A stretch of 64,000 nt of DNA from the NCBI GenBank assembly GCA_910578555.1, contig CAJTPS010000014.1, positions 1-64,000 of the forward strand. The letters run 5' to 3'. The notes under the pieces are model-generated. The model had not been told where the DNA came from. It did not search any database and worked only from the letters and a program-made list of their open reading frames with translations. The first letter of the stretch is position 1; every line of letters starts with the position of its first letter. Below are positions 34,201 to 41,380 of the stretch, piece by piece. Both the position numbers and the translations under genes were made by a program. Origin of the DNA: an uncultured Lachnospiraceae bacterium (GTDB taxonomy: Bacteria; Bacillota; Clostridia; Lachnospirales; Lachnospiraceae).

Positions 34201-36455
34201 GCCGGAATCGTTATGCCTGTCAGACCCTTGCAGTTCTTAAACGCACAATCTCCGATGCTTTTGACACCGGAAGGAATGGTAATCCTGCTCAGACTGCTAC
34301 AGTTGTAAAACATGTATTGTTCAATGGCTGTCATACCGGTTGGAAGCGTTATCTCGTTCAAAGTGCTGCAGCCATTAAACGCCCATTCCCCTATGCTCTC
34401 CACACTGTCAGGAATCGTGAGCTTTGTCAGCTTACTACAGTTCATGAACGCATATCCCTCTATGGTTTTCACGCTGTCCGGGATGGTAATGCTTTCCACA
34501 TTAACGCACGTTCGGAACGAATCCGTCTTTATGGTCTCTACGGCAGATTCAACATTCATTTCTATCTCTATGCTTTTGACTCCTTCTGCGTTACTGTTTC
34601 TCCCAAAATACGTCCAATCCTTCATCCCGGCATCCGACTCGATTGTCAGCTTGCCGTTTTTATCAAGCGTCCAGCCCTCGCCGGAAGCAAGGAACTCGTC
34701 CTCCGTGCCGTCTGTCCCGTCCGTAATATAGTCCGCCCACTCTGTCCATGCGGCTTTATATGCATCCAAGGTTCCCGCAGGCACCTTTATGCCCTTCGCG
34801 TTATCCGTCACGAATTTACAGCCTTCAAAATGGGCCGTCGTTTCCCTGTCTGGCATTGCTGTAAGCGTCGGCGGGTTGTTTCCCAGCATGGTTACGGATT
34901 CCAGACCCTTGCAGCCTTTAAATGCCAAATATCCTATATTTTCCACTTTGTCCGGAATCGTTATGCCCGTCAGACCCTCGCAGCCCATAAATACACCATA
35001 TTTGATGTCCGTCACGCCAGACGGGATCGTTATGTCTGCCAGGCTGCTGCAACTCCTGAACGCCCATGCCCCGATGCTTGTCACACCATCCGGGATTGTT
35101 ATGTCTGCCAGACTGCCGCAGTCGCTAAACATACCTTCCGGTATGCTTGTCATGCCCGATGGAAGCCTTACTTCTCTCAGATTGTTGCAGAACATAAACA
35201 CATCGTTACCTATGTTCGTCACACTATCCGGAATCGTGATACTTTCCAGTGCACTACAATACTGAAACGTGCCCGGTTCTATGTAAGTCACACTATCCGG
35301 AATTGTTATGCTTTTCATATTAGTGCACCCATTGAACATAGTCATATACAAGGCCCTTATAGGAGCATCCTCACACATTTCCATTTCTACACTGATTACT
35401 TTATCAGCATACGTCGTCACTCCCGAAGCAACCCAGGCCACCCTCCCATGATCTGACACAATCGTCAGCTTACCGTCTTTATCGAGCGTCCAGCCCGTGC
35501 CGGAAGCAATGAGAGCATCCTCCGCGCCGTCTGTCCCATCCGTAATATAATCCGCCCACTCTGTCCATGCGGCTTTATATGCAGCCGCAGTTCCCGCAGG
35601 CACCTTTATGCCTTTCGTATTATCTGTCACGAACTTGCAGTAATTAAATGCCTCCGCTCCAATTGCTGCCGGAGTCTCTCTGAGCACGGTCACGCTTTCC
35701 AGACTTCTGCATTGCGCAAACACGGTATCCCCTATGCTTGTCACACTTTCCGGGATCGTTATGTTCGTTAAACTTTGACAGCCCCAAAATGCACCAGTTT
35801 CTATCTTTGTCACGCTGGACGGAATCGTGATAGCTGTCAGCCTAACTTCAAAAAATACATTCTCTTTTATAAACGTCACACCGTCCAGCAGTTCTATCGT
35901 TTTTATTTGCTTCCTATCGTTATAGTTGTTCTCCCAGTTCGTCATCCCGGTATCCGACGCAATCGTCAGCTTACCGTCAGTGTCCAACATCCAGCCCTCG
36001 CCGGAAACCGGGAGTTCTCCCGCCTGCGCCGAGACATCTACCGTCCCCATCACCTGCCGCTTCGCTGCCGTTCCATCCAGCTGCTGATCGTTGCTGCCGG
36101 TACCCTCTTCATCTTCTGCCGCCTGCTGTTTCTGCCCAGGCTCACCGTCCTGCCCTTCGGGCACGGGGTTTTCCGCCGGTTTCTTCGTTTCCCCGGCTTC
36201 TTCCGTATCTCCATCACCGGGTTGCTCTACCGCAGAATCTGCTCCGGTTTCTTCACCGCCCGTTTCTGCTCCGCTCTCTTCCTCCGTCACCGTATTCCCG
36301 ATAACGCTTTCCTCTGCCGCGTTATACCCCTCCCCGGCATTTTCCTGTGCCAGGACGGTTAGCGGAACCGCATCCAGTGCCATCCCCGCAGCCAGCACCA
36401 CCGAGAGCAGCAGCGCCATCGTTCTCTGCAACAGGTTTCCTTTCTTTTTTCTCAT
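31203..36455 (-). CDS. Giant secreted BspA-type LRR surface protein, 1750 aa
   Basis: Signal peptide after basic start MRKKKGNLLQRTMALLLSV, then an acidic Glu/Gly-rich linker (about 40-135). Three LRR_5 blocks follow, each opened by a unit like GWTLDKDGKLTI-SD and closed by IKVPAGT--AYKAAWTEWADYI. LRRs show the ITIPDSVT-IG--AF--C--L repeat. From about 860 come three repeats of VEAAKKAVE-AL followed by beta regions, then six or more strand-rich domains with G-DYTV-Y-N pattern (bacterial Ig-like). No LPXTG; the end is LKSYVENIANAMNSLKEL-type helix. GGAGG is 9 nt before ATG 36455. Likely adhesion or host-glycan/mucus interaction; role inferred. Confidence 0.9.
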   Translation of the reverse strand: MRKKKGNLLQRTMALLLSVVLAAGMALDAVPLTVLAQENAGEGYNAAEESVIGNTVTEEESGAETGGEETGADSAVEQPGDGDTEEAGETKKPAENPVPEGQDGEPGQKQQAAEDEEGTGSNDQQLDGTAAKRQVMGTVDVSAQAGELPVSGEGWMLDTDGKLTIASDTGMTNWENNYNDRKQIKTIELLDGVTFIKENVFFEVRLTAITIPSSVTKIETGAFWGCQSLTNITIPESVTSIGDTVFAQCRSLESVTVLRETPAAIGAEAFNYCKFVTDNTKGIKVPAGTAAAYKAAWTEWADYITDGTDGAEDALIASGTGWTLDKDGKLTIVSDHGRVAWVASGVTTYADKVISVEMEMCEDAPIRALYMTMFNGCTNMKSITIPDSVTYIEPGTFQYCSALESITIPDSVTNIGNDVFMFCNNLREVRLPSGMTSIPEGMFSDCGSLADITIPDGVTSIGAWAFRSCSSLADITIPSGVTDIKYGVFMGCEGLTGITIPDKVENIGYLAFKGCKGLESVTMLGNNPPTLTAMPDRETTAHFEGCKFVTDNAKGIKVPAGTLDAYKAAWTEWADYITDGTDGTEDEFLASGEGWTLDKNGKLTIESDAGMKDWTYFGRNSNAEGVKSIEIEMNVESAVETIKTDSFRTCVNVESITIPDSVKTIEGYAFMNCSKLTKLTIPDSVESIGEWAFNGCSTLNEITLPTGMTAIEQYMFYNCSSLSRITIPSGVKSIGDCAFKNCKGLTGITIPAGVTSIGHMAFQNCEGLETVTMLGSTPPTLGVSSSGKTAHFEGCKFVVDDMTGIKVPEGTADTYKGAWTEWADYILGNSAPDTPTDKDKVEAAKKAVEKALADITVSNATTKESLETAIAEAVKTALEEADIDSTDVTVKVEDFAKTEATTDAAGSITANIKITSGTETAEAAVDKTIDRLPGTPADKVEAVKKAVEEALKNAVSKALADKEVTNDNAQEVAEQISALIPEAVAGALEAAGVSTDEIEIGEVDIRIEPAADREGSIKVTIPVTSREEAGVSGSASVQVPVTKPGGEEDPDKEAEAAKKAVEDALKNITVTNETTLEDLLAALKEALGEDVAVEGIEELERVDATQDAPGKLSLKIKLTINGKTIYVIVNVPIAQPGRKTGVYVRFTDYYDMDGSTPVYKYTGLAVKPAVEVYNNETLLTPGKDYTIGYKNNIKPGTAAALTVRGKGSFSGTSNAVNFTIINADIDRDTEHPTEMTVVVNTKVTPVIMNGTKKLTAKDYKLEGEGLANGKYAAATAPGVPNLLTVKGAGNYEGSSFTIKVTVIERSAAGKLAVKIDKNFKPVYDGTAMDLSSLFQQPQNGEGTGTAAEPQEQTGVITVTDAKDKTKILKEGTDFTVICTSDLTSAGTVKFTLTGMGAYTGSVNKSFRISPLKVTDSSRFSVTFDEEKTYEYRAAGTEVDSLVVKYLGETDSDTDDKILIPGVDYKVTYSNHKKVSRTRDASLRITFLGNYKGSSAVSKNFKVAAAKLSSANTVVTVPDKVYGRANQAYKSVPIVTVDGVTIKASNYTVSYAWATASDAADDTKYVEDNRVKITIAEGDSWAKVKVRVTPKATGSYGLAEEAVLEGAYYVRKKDNAVNLTRAKVTFFNKAGTQLKSLEYNGSTFYTPAGNNAEADNAPDDPNAVYVRVTVSGAVVDPSLYDVTWTNATAKGKATVVIRGKGIAADKGMAVGSKNQAVTIKAMVLRGKTLKSYVENIANAMNSLKELFINRK

Positions 36456-36521
36456 AAAATAATTCCTCCATTCTGCACCTTCTTCTGTTTCTTCCATGCT
36501 GATTTTTCTTGATATGCAATT

Positions 36522-36588
36522 ACTTTATCAAACCGGCACATAAGTACAACCCTTCTGGTACAGTTTGTACTTTTAGGGGTACAGTTTG
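36522..36588 (-). promoter_or_regulatory. LytTR-type tandem sites and promoter before the giant LRR gene
   Basis: On the plus strand: TACAGTTTG (36559-36567) and TACAGTTTG (36580-36588), 21 bp apart start to start. Minus-strand -10 TAAAGT (36522-36527) and -35 TTGTAC (36544-36549) with 16-bp spacer. First repeat is 31 nt from the -10, the same as at 17067-17133. Confidence 0.62.
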
Positions 36589-36804
36589 CAGTTTTACTTT
36601 GCATTCATAAGGTCATAAGGTCGATCACACTGTCCATCTGTACCGCCGCCGTGTCTGGGTGTTTTTCCATATGCACTTCGTAACCATGGAGTTTGAAAGG
36701 TTCAAACAGGCATGGAGCCAGTATTCGGGAGCCAGTGATATATGAGTCCGCAACTGGGTACATGTGGAACAACTATATAATTACGGAAGTGCCGTACGTA
36801 AGGT
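36589..36804 (-). other. Gap with an orphan open frame and a small palindrome
   Basis: No recognised gene. A minus-strand frame from ATG 36763 to TGA 36605 (52 codons) lacks a ribosome site but reads as sensible protein at its end (LFEPFKLHGYEVHMEKH), so it may be the tail of a lost gene. GTTTGAA-AGG-TTCAAAC (about 36688-36704) is a small palindrome within it. Confidence 0.35.
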
Positions 36805-36819
36805 ACAACAAAAAACAAT

Positions 36820-36866
36820 TCAAAAAAGAGTATCTGTACATGATGATACTGCACAAATACTCTTTT
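36820..36866 (-). terminator. Intrinsic terminator of the RNHCP gene
   Basis: AAAAGAGTATTTGT pairs with ACAGATACTCTTTT (one mismatch) and is followed by T on the minus strand. Only one arm remains in the damaged copy near 30985. Confidence 0.8.
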
Positions 36867-36870
36867 CTCA

Positions 36871-37305
36871 TTATTTGCAAACCTGTATGTTTCCTTCACC
36901 GCCCATCATCCTCGTCATCTCCTCGATTCTCTCAATGGGAAAAGGCGGCGCCGCAAGCGGCCTCATCGCAATCGACATCAGCTTCATGGGATTGTCATCC
37001 GCCGCTATGCGATTGGAACTGAAACCACCGCATATACGGCAGCGGTGAATGATCGCCCACTCGCCATTCTTCCTGACCCACACGGCTGCCGGCTCCATAT
37101 GCCCGCCACAGTCAGATGCTCTGTCCCCGGGTTCTATATCCACATGCAGGCTGCTTAAACAGTTCGGACAATGATTTCTGTGATCGCTGCCCGCTCCTGC
37201 CGGCACGACCAGACGCCCGCATACCTTACATGTAAATGATTCATTACATGCATGTTTTTTATAGTAGCCTTTTTCAAAAGATTTTCTCTTGTTCTCTCTA
37301 TTCAA
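36871..37305 (-). CDS. RNHCP-domain zinc-ribbon protein
   Basis: 144 residues. First zinc ribbon: FTCKVCGRLVVPAGAGSDHRNHCPNC, cited only as residues about 25-49, giving the R-N-H-C-P signature and two CxxC pairs. Second: HRCRICGGFSSNRIAADDNP (about 98-117) with another CxxC. The start is TTG at 37305, 8 nt after AGGAGG; no good ATG exists. Family function is unknown, though CxxC pairs suggest metal binding and nucleic-acid contact. A damaged copy lies 5.8 kb away at 30965-31193, on the other side of the LRR gene. Confidence 0.88.
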   Translation of the reverse strand: MNRENKRKSFEKGYYKKHACNESFTCKVCGRLVVPAGAGSDHRNHCPNCLSSLHVDIEPGDRASDCGGHMEPAAVWVRKNGEWAIIHRCRICGGFSSNRIAADDNPMKLMSIAMRPLAAPPFPIERIEEMTRMMGGEGNIQVCK

Positions 37306-37463
37306 TTGTCTGTCCTCCTAAAGATCGCTCAAAATGTTCCTGAAGCAAACATGTCGGGAGGAGATGTCTGACTTACACCAACCTCCCGGTCAGCGCGCCG
37401 ACTCCTTATAATTATTGTTCTTCATGCAGCAGTTCTCCTTTTTTACCGAATACACAAGGTAAC

Positions 37464-37497
37464 GGCTGATATCATGACTTCTTTACAGATATCAGCC
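37464..37497 (-). terminator. Hairpin terminator after the CD3324-family gene
   Basis: GGCTGATATC and GATATCAGCC form a 10- to 11-bp perfect stem 6 bp after the stop; the T tract after it is weak. A second weaker hairpin (CGGGAGG/CCTCCCG) lies at about 37355-37387. Confidence 0.55.
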
Positions 37498-37502
37498 GCC
37501 CG

Positions 37503-37772
37503 TCATTCTTTATACGCTCTGATAATCCTGCGTATGCTCTTCTCCGTCAGGAAATATTTCCCGGATAATTCAGCAACCGTCACGCCGGACAGATACGCCT
37601 CATACATCTCTGCATTTCGGATCATCAGATCCTTTCTTGTCTCTGTCCCTGCTCCCCATGACTTGTGATAGCCCGATTTCCTCGGAATGTAGATCATCTG
37701 TCCGTCTACATATTGCTGCACCAGAGCAAGCACATCTTCCGGCAGAATATCCTCCGCCCTAATATAGCCCAT
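37503..37772 (-). CDS. CD3324-family (Mor-like HTH) protein
   Basis: 89 residues beginning MGYIRAEDILPEDVLALVQQ, the family signature, followed by GQMIYIPRK and a C-terminal HTH (SGVTVAELSGKYFLTEKSIRRII). It resembles Mor transcription activator-like domains and may bind DNA. GGAGGGCGATC precedes ATG 37772. The upstream leader (37807-37878) holds a tiny frame and hairpin that might control it. Confidence 0.85.
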   Translation of the reverse strand: MGYIRAEDILPEDVLALVQQYVDGQMIYIPRKSGYHKSWGAGTETRKDLMIRNAEMYEAYLSGVTVAELSGKYFLTEKSIRRIIRAYKE

Positions 37773-37806
37773 GATCGCCCTCCTAATATTTATTTCTTCA
37801 GGATTC

Positions 37807-37878
37807 GCGATGGCTATAACAATCAATTATATTTTGTTGCAACAGCCATCGCTATGCAACCACTACATATCTCTTCAT
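37807..37878 (-). promoter_or_regulatory. Candidate leader: 8-codon frame plus hairpin
   Basis: Reading on the minus strand: GGAGG, 7 nt, then ATG (37878) and MKRYVVVA to TAG at 37852, immediately followed by a hairpin GCGATGGCT / AGCCATCGC (9-bp arms, 37807-37815 and 37844-37852). The CD3324-family gene starts 35 bp further. This looks like an upstream peptide whose translation could alter the hairpin. The interval to 38116 otherwise shows nothing beyond AT-rich promoter-like DNA. Confidence 0.4.
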
Positions 37879-38116
37879 GCAAAAACCTCCATCTTGTTTC
37901 TTGTAAAAAAAGTCTTCTGTCCGAGCACCAAAACCCGGCTATGTATCCAGTATAACAATACCCGCTAAATCGGGCAAGTCTCCTGTTCATTTAGAATTGT
38001 TTGTGTTCTATAAACCAAAATCCAGTCAGGTTGAATATATTTATAGCTGCCTTTTTGTCCTTCCAATGGTATAGTAACTACAGTACACTATTTTTCCCCG
38101 AAAGGACTCCAATAAA

Positions 38117-38647
38117 ATGAGAATATTATTCATCGGAAACAGCCACACCTACTACAATGATATGCCTCATATGTTTGCGGATATCTGCCGCGAACATCAT
38201 GTGGAGACAGAAGTCACCATGTTAGCCCACGGCGGCAAAGGATGGGATTTTCATGTGGAAGAACCAGAAGTAAGATTCAATATTTTATACGGCGAATATG
38301 ATGCGGTCGTCCTGCAGCATGTCGCTCACCCTATGGGTGATCTGTCCGTCATGGCTCAGTGTGGCCGGAAACTGATCCGATGGGCGCAGGAAGCCGGTGC
38401 AAGACCTATTCTTTATATGACCTGGACCACTAAGGCGGACGGCGAAACAGCCCAGGAGACTATGAGTAACGCCTATCGTGAATTACAGAAAGAAACCGGC
38501 TGTGAATTAGCTCCTGTCGGTGAAAAATGGTGGGAATACCACAGAGCGCATCCCGAAATTGAACTGTATGCTATGGACGGGCAGCATGCATCCGAAGCTG
38601 GTTCACGGCTGGCGGCGGGTGTTATTGCGGAGGTAATTATGCGCTGA
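38117..38647 (+). CDS. SGNH-family hydrolase
   Basis: 176 residues. Catalytic motif GNSHTYYNDMP (block I, G-N-S-x-T) at residues 7-17; Asn/Gly of blocks II-III in AHGGKGWD; and the D-x-x-H pair in DGQHASEAGS near 157. These are hallmark residues of GDSL/SGNH esterases or carbohydrate deacetylases. The protein has no signal peptide and is cytoplasmic. GAAAGGA precedes the ATG. It stands alone between the CD3324 gene and the ArsA cluster, which run the other way. Confidence 0.9.
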   Translation: MRILFIGNSHTYYNDMPHMFADICREHHVETEVTMLAHGGKGWDFHVEEPEVRFNILYGEYDAVVLQHVAHPMGDLSVMAQCGRKLIRWAQEAGARPILYMTWTTKADGETAQETMSNAYRELQKETGCELAPVGEKWWEYHRAHPEIELYAMDGQHASEAGSRLAAGVIAEVIMR

Positions 38648-38726
38648 TTCCACCATCGTACTACTGAACACGCTGCCAAATATACGCTCCGTCTCAACCA
38701 TCGCCGGAAGAGACACTTTTACAAAA

Positions 38727-39884
38727 TCATACCCCGAACTTCACATACAGAAACCCATCCTCAAACTTCGCCCCGTTGATCTCACGATTCGAGAACTCCG
38801 GCGGTATCGGGAACCTGCGTTTCTCGCCTCGTACCCCTACCGCCAGTTCACGCTGCTTCTGCTCCAGACACAAATCATCCTTGTCCGCAAAGGGAAGATA
38901 TATTCTGAGATATCCTTCCTCCTGATTCACCGTATAGATTTCTGTCACAAACAACACCTCATCAGGGTCGCACTCTGCAAAGATCCGCTCCCCCAGATCG
39001 CTTAGCATCTCCAGCGTGCGAACCTCGCTCTTCTGCAATTCCACATAGAACAGCTGCACCTGGCCGAAGCTCCCCGCGATCTCCTGCAGTGTTTCTTCCT
39101 GCGCCCGCATCCATTTGTTAAAATAGCCCTCCATCGCCTCCTGCGGGTAAACATGGTTGACGATGACCGCGTCCACATTATAGTGATATAAATACAGACA
39201 GGTAAAGTTGCGCTTTGCTTCGCTTAGCACAATTTTCTCCGGTGTGGTGACCACCCGCAGACTCACGATGTCTTTGTTTAACAAAAGTTCCTGCAGCCGC
39301 TTCATCTTATCCATCAGATACTCGATATCGTCAAAAACACTGTCCTTCGGCATGGGAATCTTCATGGTGCTCTCCACGACTTTCCCTACCGTCTTTACGC
39401 CAATTCTCTTGATCGGTAGAATTTTTTCTATGAGGCCGGACAGCCGTTCCGGATATCTGAGCAGTGACAGCGTCTCACCCGTGGGCGCACAGTCCACAAT
39501 GATCGTATCATATCTGCCGCTCTCATACATCTCCAGAATCTTGAACATGGAGAACAGTTCTTCCAGACCCGGAAATACCAGCAGTTCCTCCACTTCGATA
39601 CCGCTCCCGCCTTTTAATGTCAGAAGCTGTTTAAAGTAATCCTTAATGTTCCCCCAGCTGCGCTCGCTCTCATAAACCGTATCCACCTCCAGCGCACCAA
39701 GATACTCCGTAATCTCCGTAACGTCCCTGCCGATCTTCCTGTCGAAAGCATCTCCTAAGCTGTGCGCCTGATCCGTGCTCATAATCAGCACACGCTTACC
39801 GCTCCCGGCTATTTTACATGCGGTCGCCGCTGCCATGGTCGTCTTGCCGACGCCGCCTTTTCCAGTATAGATGATAATTCTCAT
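38727..39884 (-). CDS. ArsA/GET3-family ATPase with C-terminal HSP20-like domain (copy 2)
   Basis: 385 residues. Deviant P-loop YTGKGGVGKTT at the N-terminus, STDQAHSLGD (switch I), DCAPTGETLSLLRYPE (switch II) and the A-loop region TTPEKIVLSEAKR. The last ~75 residues (after YLRIYLPFADKDDLCLEQ) form the ArsA_HSP20-type alpha-crystallin-like domain, ending AKFEDGFLYVKFG. Such ATPases are usually chaperones or energisers; arsenic genes (arsB, arsD) are absent here. ATG 39884 overlaps the radical SAM stop by 4 bp, so the two are translationally coupled. Last gene of the cluster. Confidence 0.88.
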   Translation of the reverse strand: MRIIIYTGKGGVGKTTMAAATACKIAGSGKRVLIMSTDQAHSLGDAFDRKIGRDVTEITEYLGALEVDTVYESERSWGNIKDYFKQLLTLKGGSGIEVEELLVFPGLEELFSMFKILEMYESGRYDTIIVDCAPTGETLSLLRYPERLSGLIEKILPIKRIGVKTVGKVVESTMKIPMPKDSVFDDIEYLMDKMKRLQELLLNKDIVSLRVVTTPEKIVLSEAKRNFTCLYLYHYNVDAVIVNHVYPQEAMEGYFNKWMRAQEETLQEIAGSFGQVQLFYVELQKSEVRTLEMLSDLGERIFAECDPDEVLFVTEIYTVNQEEGYLRIYLPFADKDDLCLEQKQRELAVGVRGEKRRFPIPPEFSNREINGAKFEDGFLYVKFGV

Positions 39885-40906
39885 GGATTCTTTACCCCTT
39901 CCATATGGCAATTGAGTAAGTAGGATTTATAATCGTCTATAAAAAAGGCTCTCTTAGAATGCCTGTTTCCGTACTTCTCAACGAGTGTTTGCAGCGTGAC
40001 TTCCCTGGCAGTACGCAAGGCAGCCGTATCCTCCGTGATCACCCTTCTTACCATTTCCTCCGGTTCAATACTCTTCAGACTGCCGATCTTCCACGCCTCT
40101 GTCATATGCGTAAAGTTGAAATACACATCATATGTATTCGACACGTTCAGCACGATCTGTTCTTCATTGTGGTACTCTACATGAGAATGATCGTCTTTGA
40201 GCAGTTCACAACATTCCTGCTCCGTGTATACCTCATCATAATTCATGTAGTACGGTCTTATTTTGTCCGGAACATGATCCTTTTCGATTCGAATATCATA
40301 CAGCTTACGGTTCTCACCGTCGCAGCTCCCGCTGTGTACGAAAAATGCAAACCGCTCTCCGAACGCCGCGCATCTTTCCTCCAGCTGCAAGGTATCCGCC
40401 AGATCAGCCAGCGAGACGATCTGCTCCTTATTTTCCTCATTTATAAATGCCTGCCATCTGGGTGCAATCTGATTCGCAAGCAGAATATCCGTGGCTTTCA
40501 GCAGTTCTTTAAACGCCCCTTTACGCCCTGTGTATCGATCCGTCATTGTCTCCATTCCAAACCAGGTAAGTTGAACCCGCTTCACACCTGTTTCCTTTAA
40601 GAAAAGCGCATAATCCGGATCTCTTACCAGACGCCAGAAACTTGCCAGTTCGAAGCGTTCCGGTCTGGCATTAACGGAAATCTCATTATCCCTGTCCCAG
40701 CGTTCTTTGTAGTTATCACAGAAATCCGGTTCTCTCAACCAGCTATAGTAAGTAATACGCTCAAAAAAAGGGCTGAAATAATCAACAATCCAGCGGTCTG
40801 CGTTCTCCCCGATCCTCCGGTTCGGCATATGACCGATCCAGCAATGTCTGCACCTGTTCGGACAGCCGTACATATCTACTGCAAGTATAAGTGATTTATG
40901 AAACAT
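39881..40906 (-). CDS. Radical SAM enzyme within the ArsA cluster
   Basis: 341 residues. CPNRCRHC near residue 13 is the C-x3-C-x2-C motif for the SAM-binding 4Fe-4S cluster; it is preceded by LAVDMYG and followed by WIGH. Later Gly/Glu and hydrophobic segments fit a partial TIM barrel (SVNARPERFE, RVQLTWFGMETMTD, a likely SAM-contacting G-M-E). No SPASM-like extra Cys pattern is obvious; a few Cys lie at about 197-230. Second ATG (40906) is preferred as AAAGGGAT is 8 nt before it. It lies between a small protein gene (99 bp upstream) and a second ArsA-like gene (overlap 4 bp). Substrate unknown. Confidence 0.85.
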   Translation of the reverse strand: MFHKSLILAVDMYGCPNRCRHCWIGHMPNRRIGENADRWIVDYFSPFFERITYYSWLREPDFCDNYKERWDRDNEISVNARPERFELASFWRLVRDPDYALFLKETGVKRVQLTWFGMETMTDRYTGRKGAFKELLKATDILLANQIAPRWQAFINEENKEQIVSLADLADTLQLEERCAAFGERFAFFVHSGSCDGENRKLYDIRIEKDHVPDKIRPYYMNYDEVYTEQECCELLKDDHSHVEYHNEEQIVLNVSNTYDVYFNFTHMTEAWKIGSLKSIEPEEMVRRVITEDTAALRTAREVTLQTLVEKYGNRHSKRAFFIDDYKSYLLNCHMEGVKNP

Positions 40907-41005
40907 ATCCATATCCCTTTCTTTACTTTGTTTTTCTTTACCTACTTATCTTTACATACTTAATCTTCGCTTCTTTTCTTTATAGCACTGTATAAAGTGT
41001 ACCGC

Positions 41006-41380
41006 CTATACTATTTCAATTTTCCGTGTGTTGCGGACTGTCCGGGCTTCCAGGTTTATTCCCTCTCCTTCTCCGTTCCTGCCGCCTTCACTTCCCACTG
41101 TGCCGTTCCCGCGGCCTGCATTTCCTGTTGTACCACTTCTGCCGTTTTTATTCCCCATACTGCTGTCCGCATATTCATCGGCTCCATAATATTTTTGCCC
41201 TGGGCCGCCATGCGCGCAGATATCATGCAGCACCGCCTGCAGCACCTCTCCTGCCATCAGCTTGAGTTCTCTTTCGATCACCTCTACATGACTGTTCATC
41301 TCCTCCGGAAACAATGCGAGAATTGCTTTTTTCTGATATGCCTTCGCCGTCATGATTCTGTCTAACATTTCTGTGTTCAT
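41006..41380 (-). CDS. Small ArsA-linked protein with C-terminal IxI tail
   Basis: 124 residues. Helical N-terminal half (MTAKAYQKKAILALFPEE, about 10-70), then a Gly/Asn/Ser-rich linker (about 75-108) and a short end with RKIEIV. I do not recognise a family. The start overlaps the upstream ArsA gene stop by 4 bp (ATGA), which argues for a stoichiometric partner of that ATPase. The terminal I-E-I is an IxI motif of the kind that docks on alpha-crystallin domains, and ArsA copies here end in such a domain. The MarR protein ends with nearly the same peptide (RKIEIE). Confidence 0.8.
   Translation of the reverse strand: MNTEMLDRIMTAKAYQKKAILALFPEEMNSHVEVIERELKLMAGEVLQAVLHDICAHGGPGQKYYGADEYADSSMGNKNGRSGTTGNAGRGNGTVGSEGGRNGEGEGINLEARTVRNTRKIEIV

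Noticed and set aside
33106..35456. Long open frames on the plus strand inside the giant LRR gene (292 and 429 codons)
   Set aside because: They mirror repetitive minus-strand coding DNA, have no ribosome sites and odd composition (Ser/Cys/Arg-rich); they are shadows.
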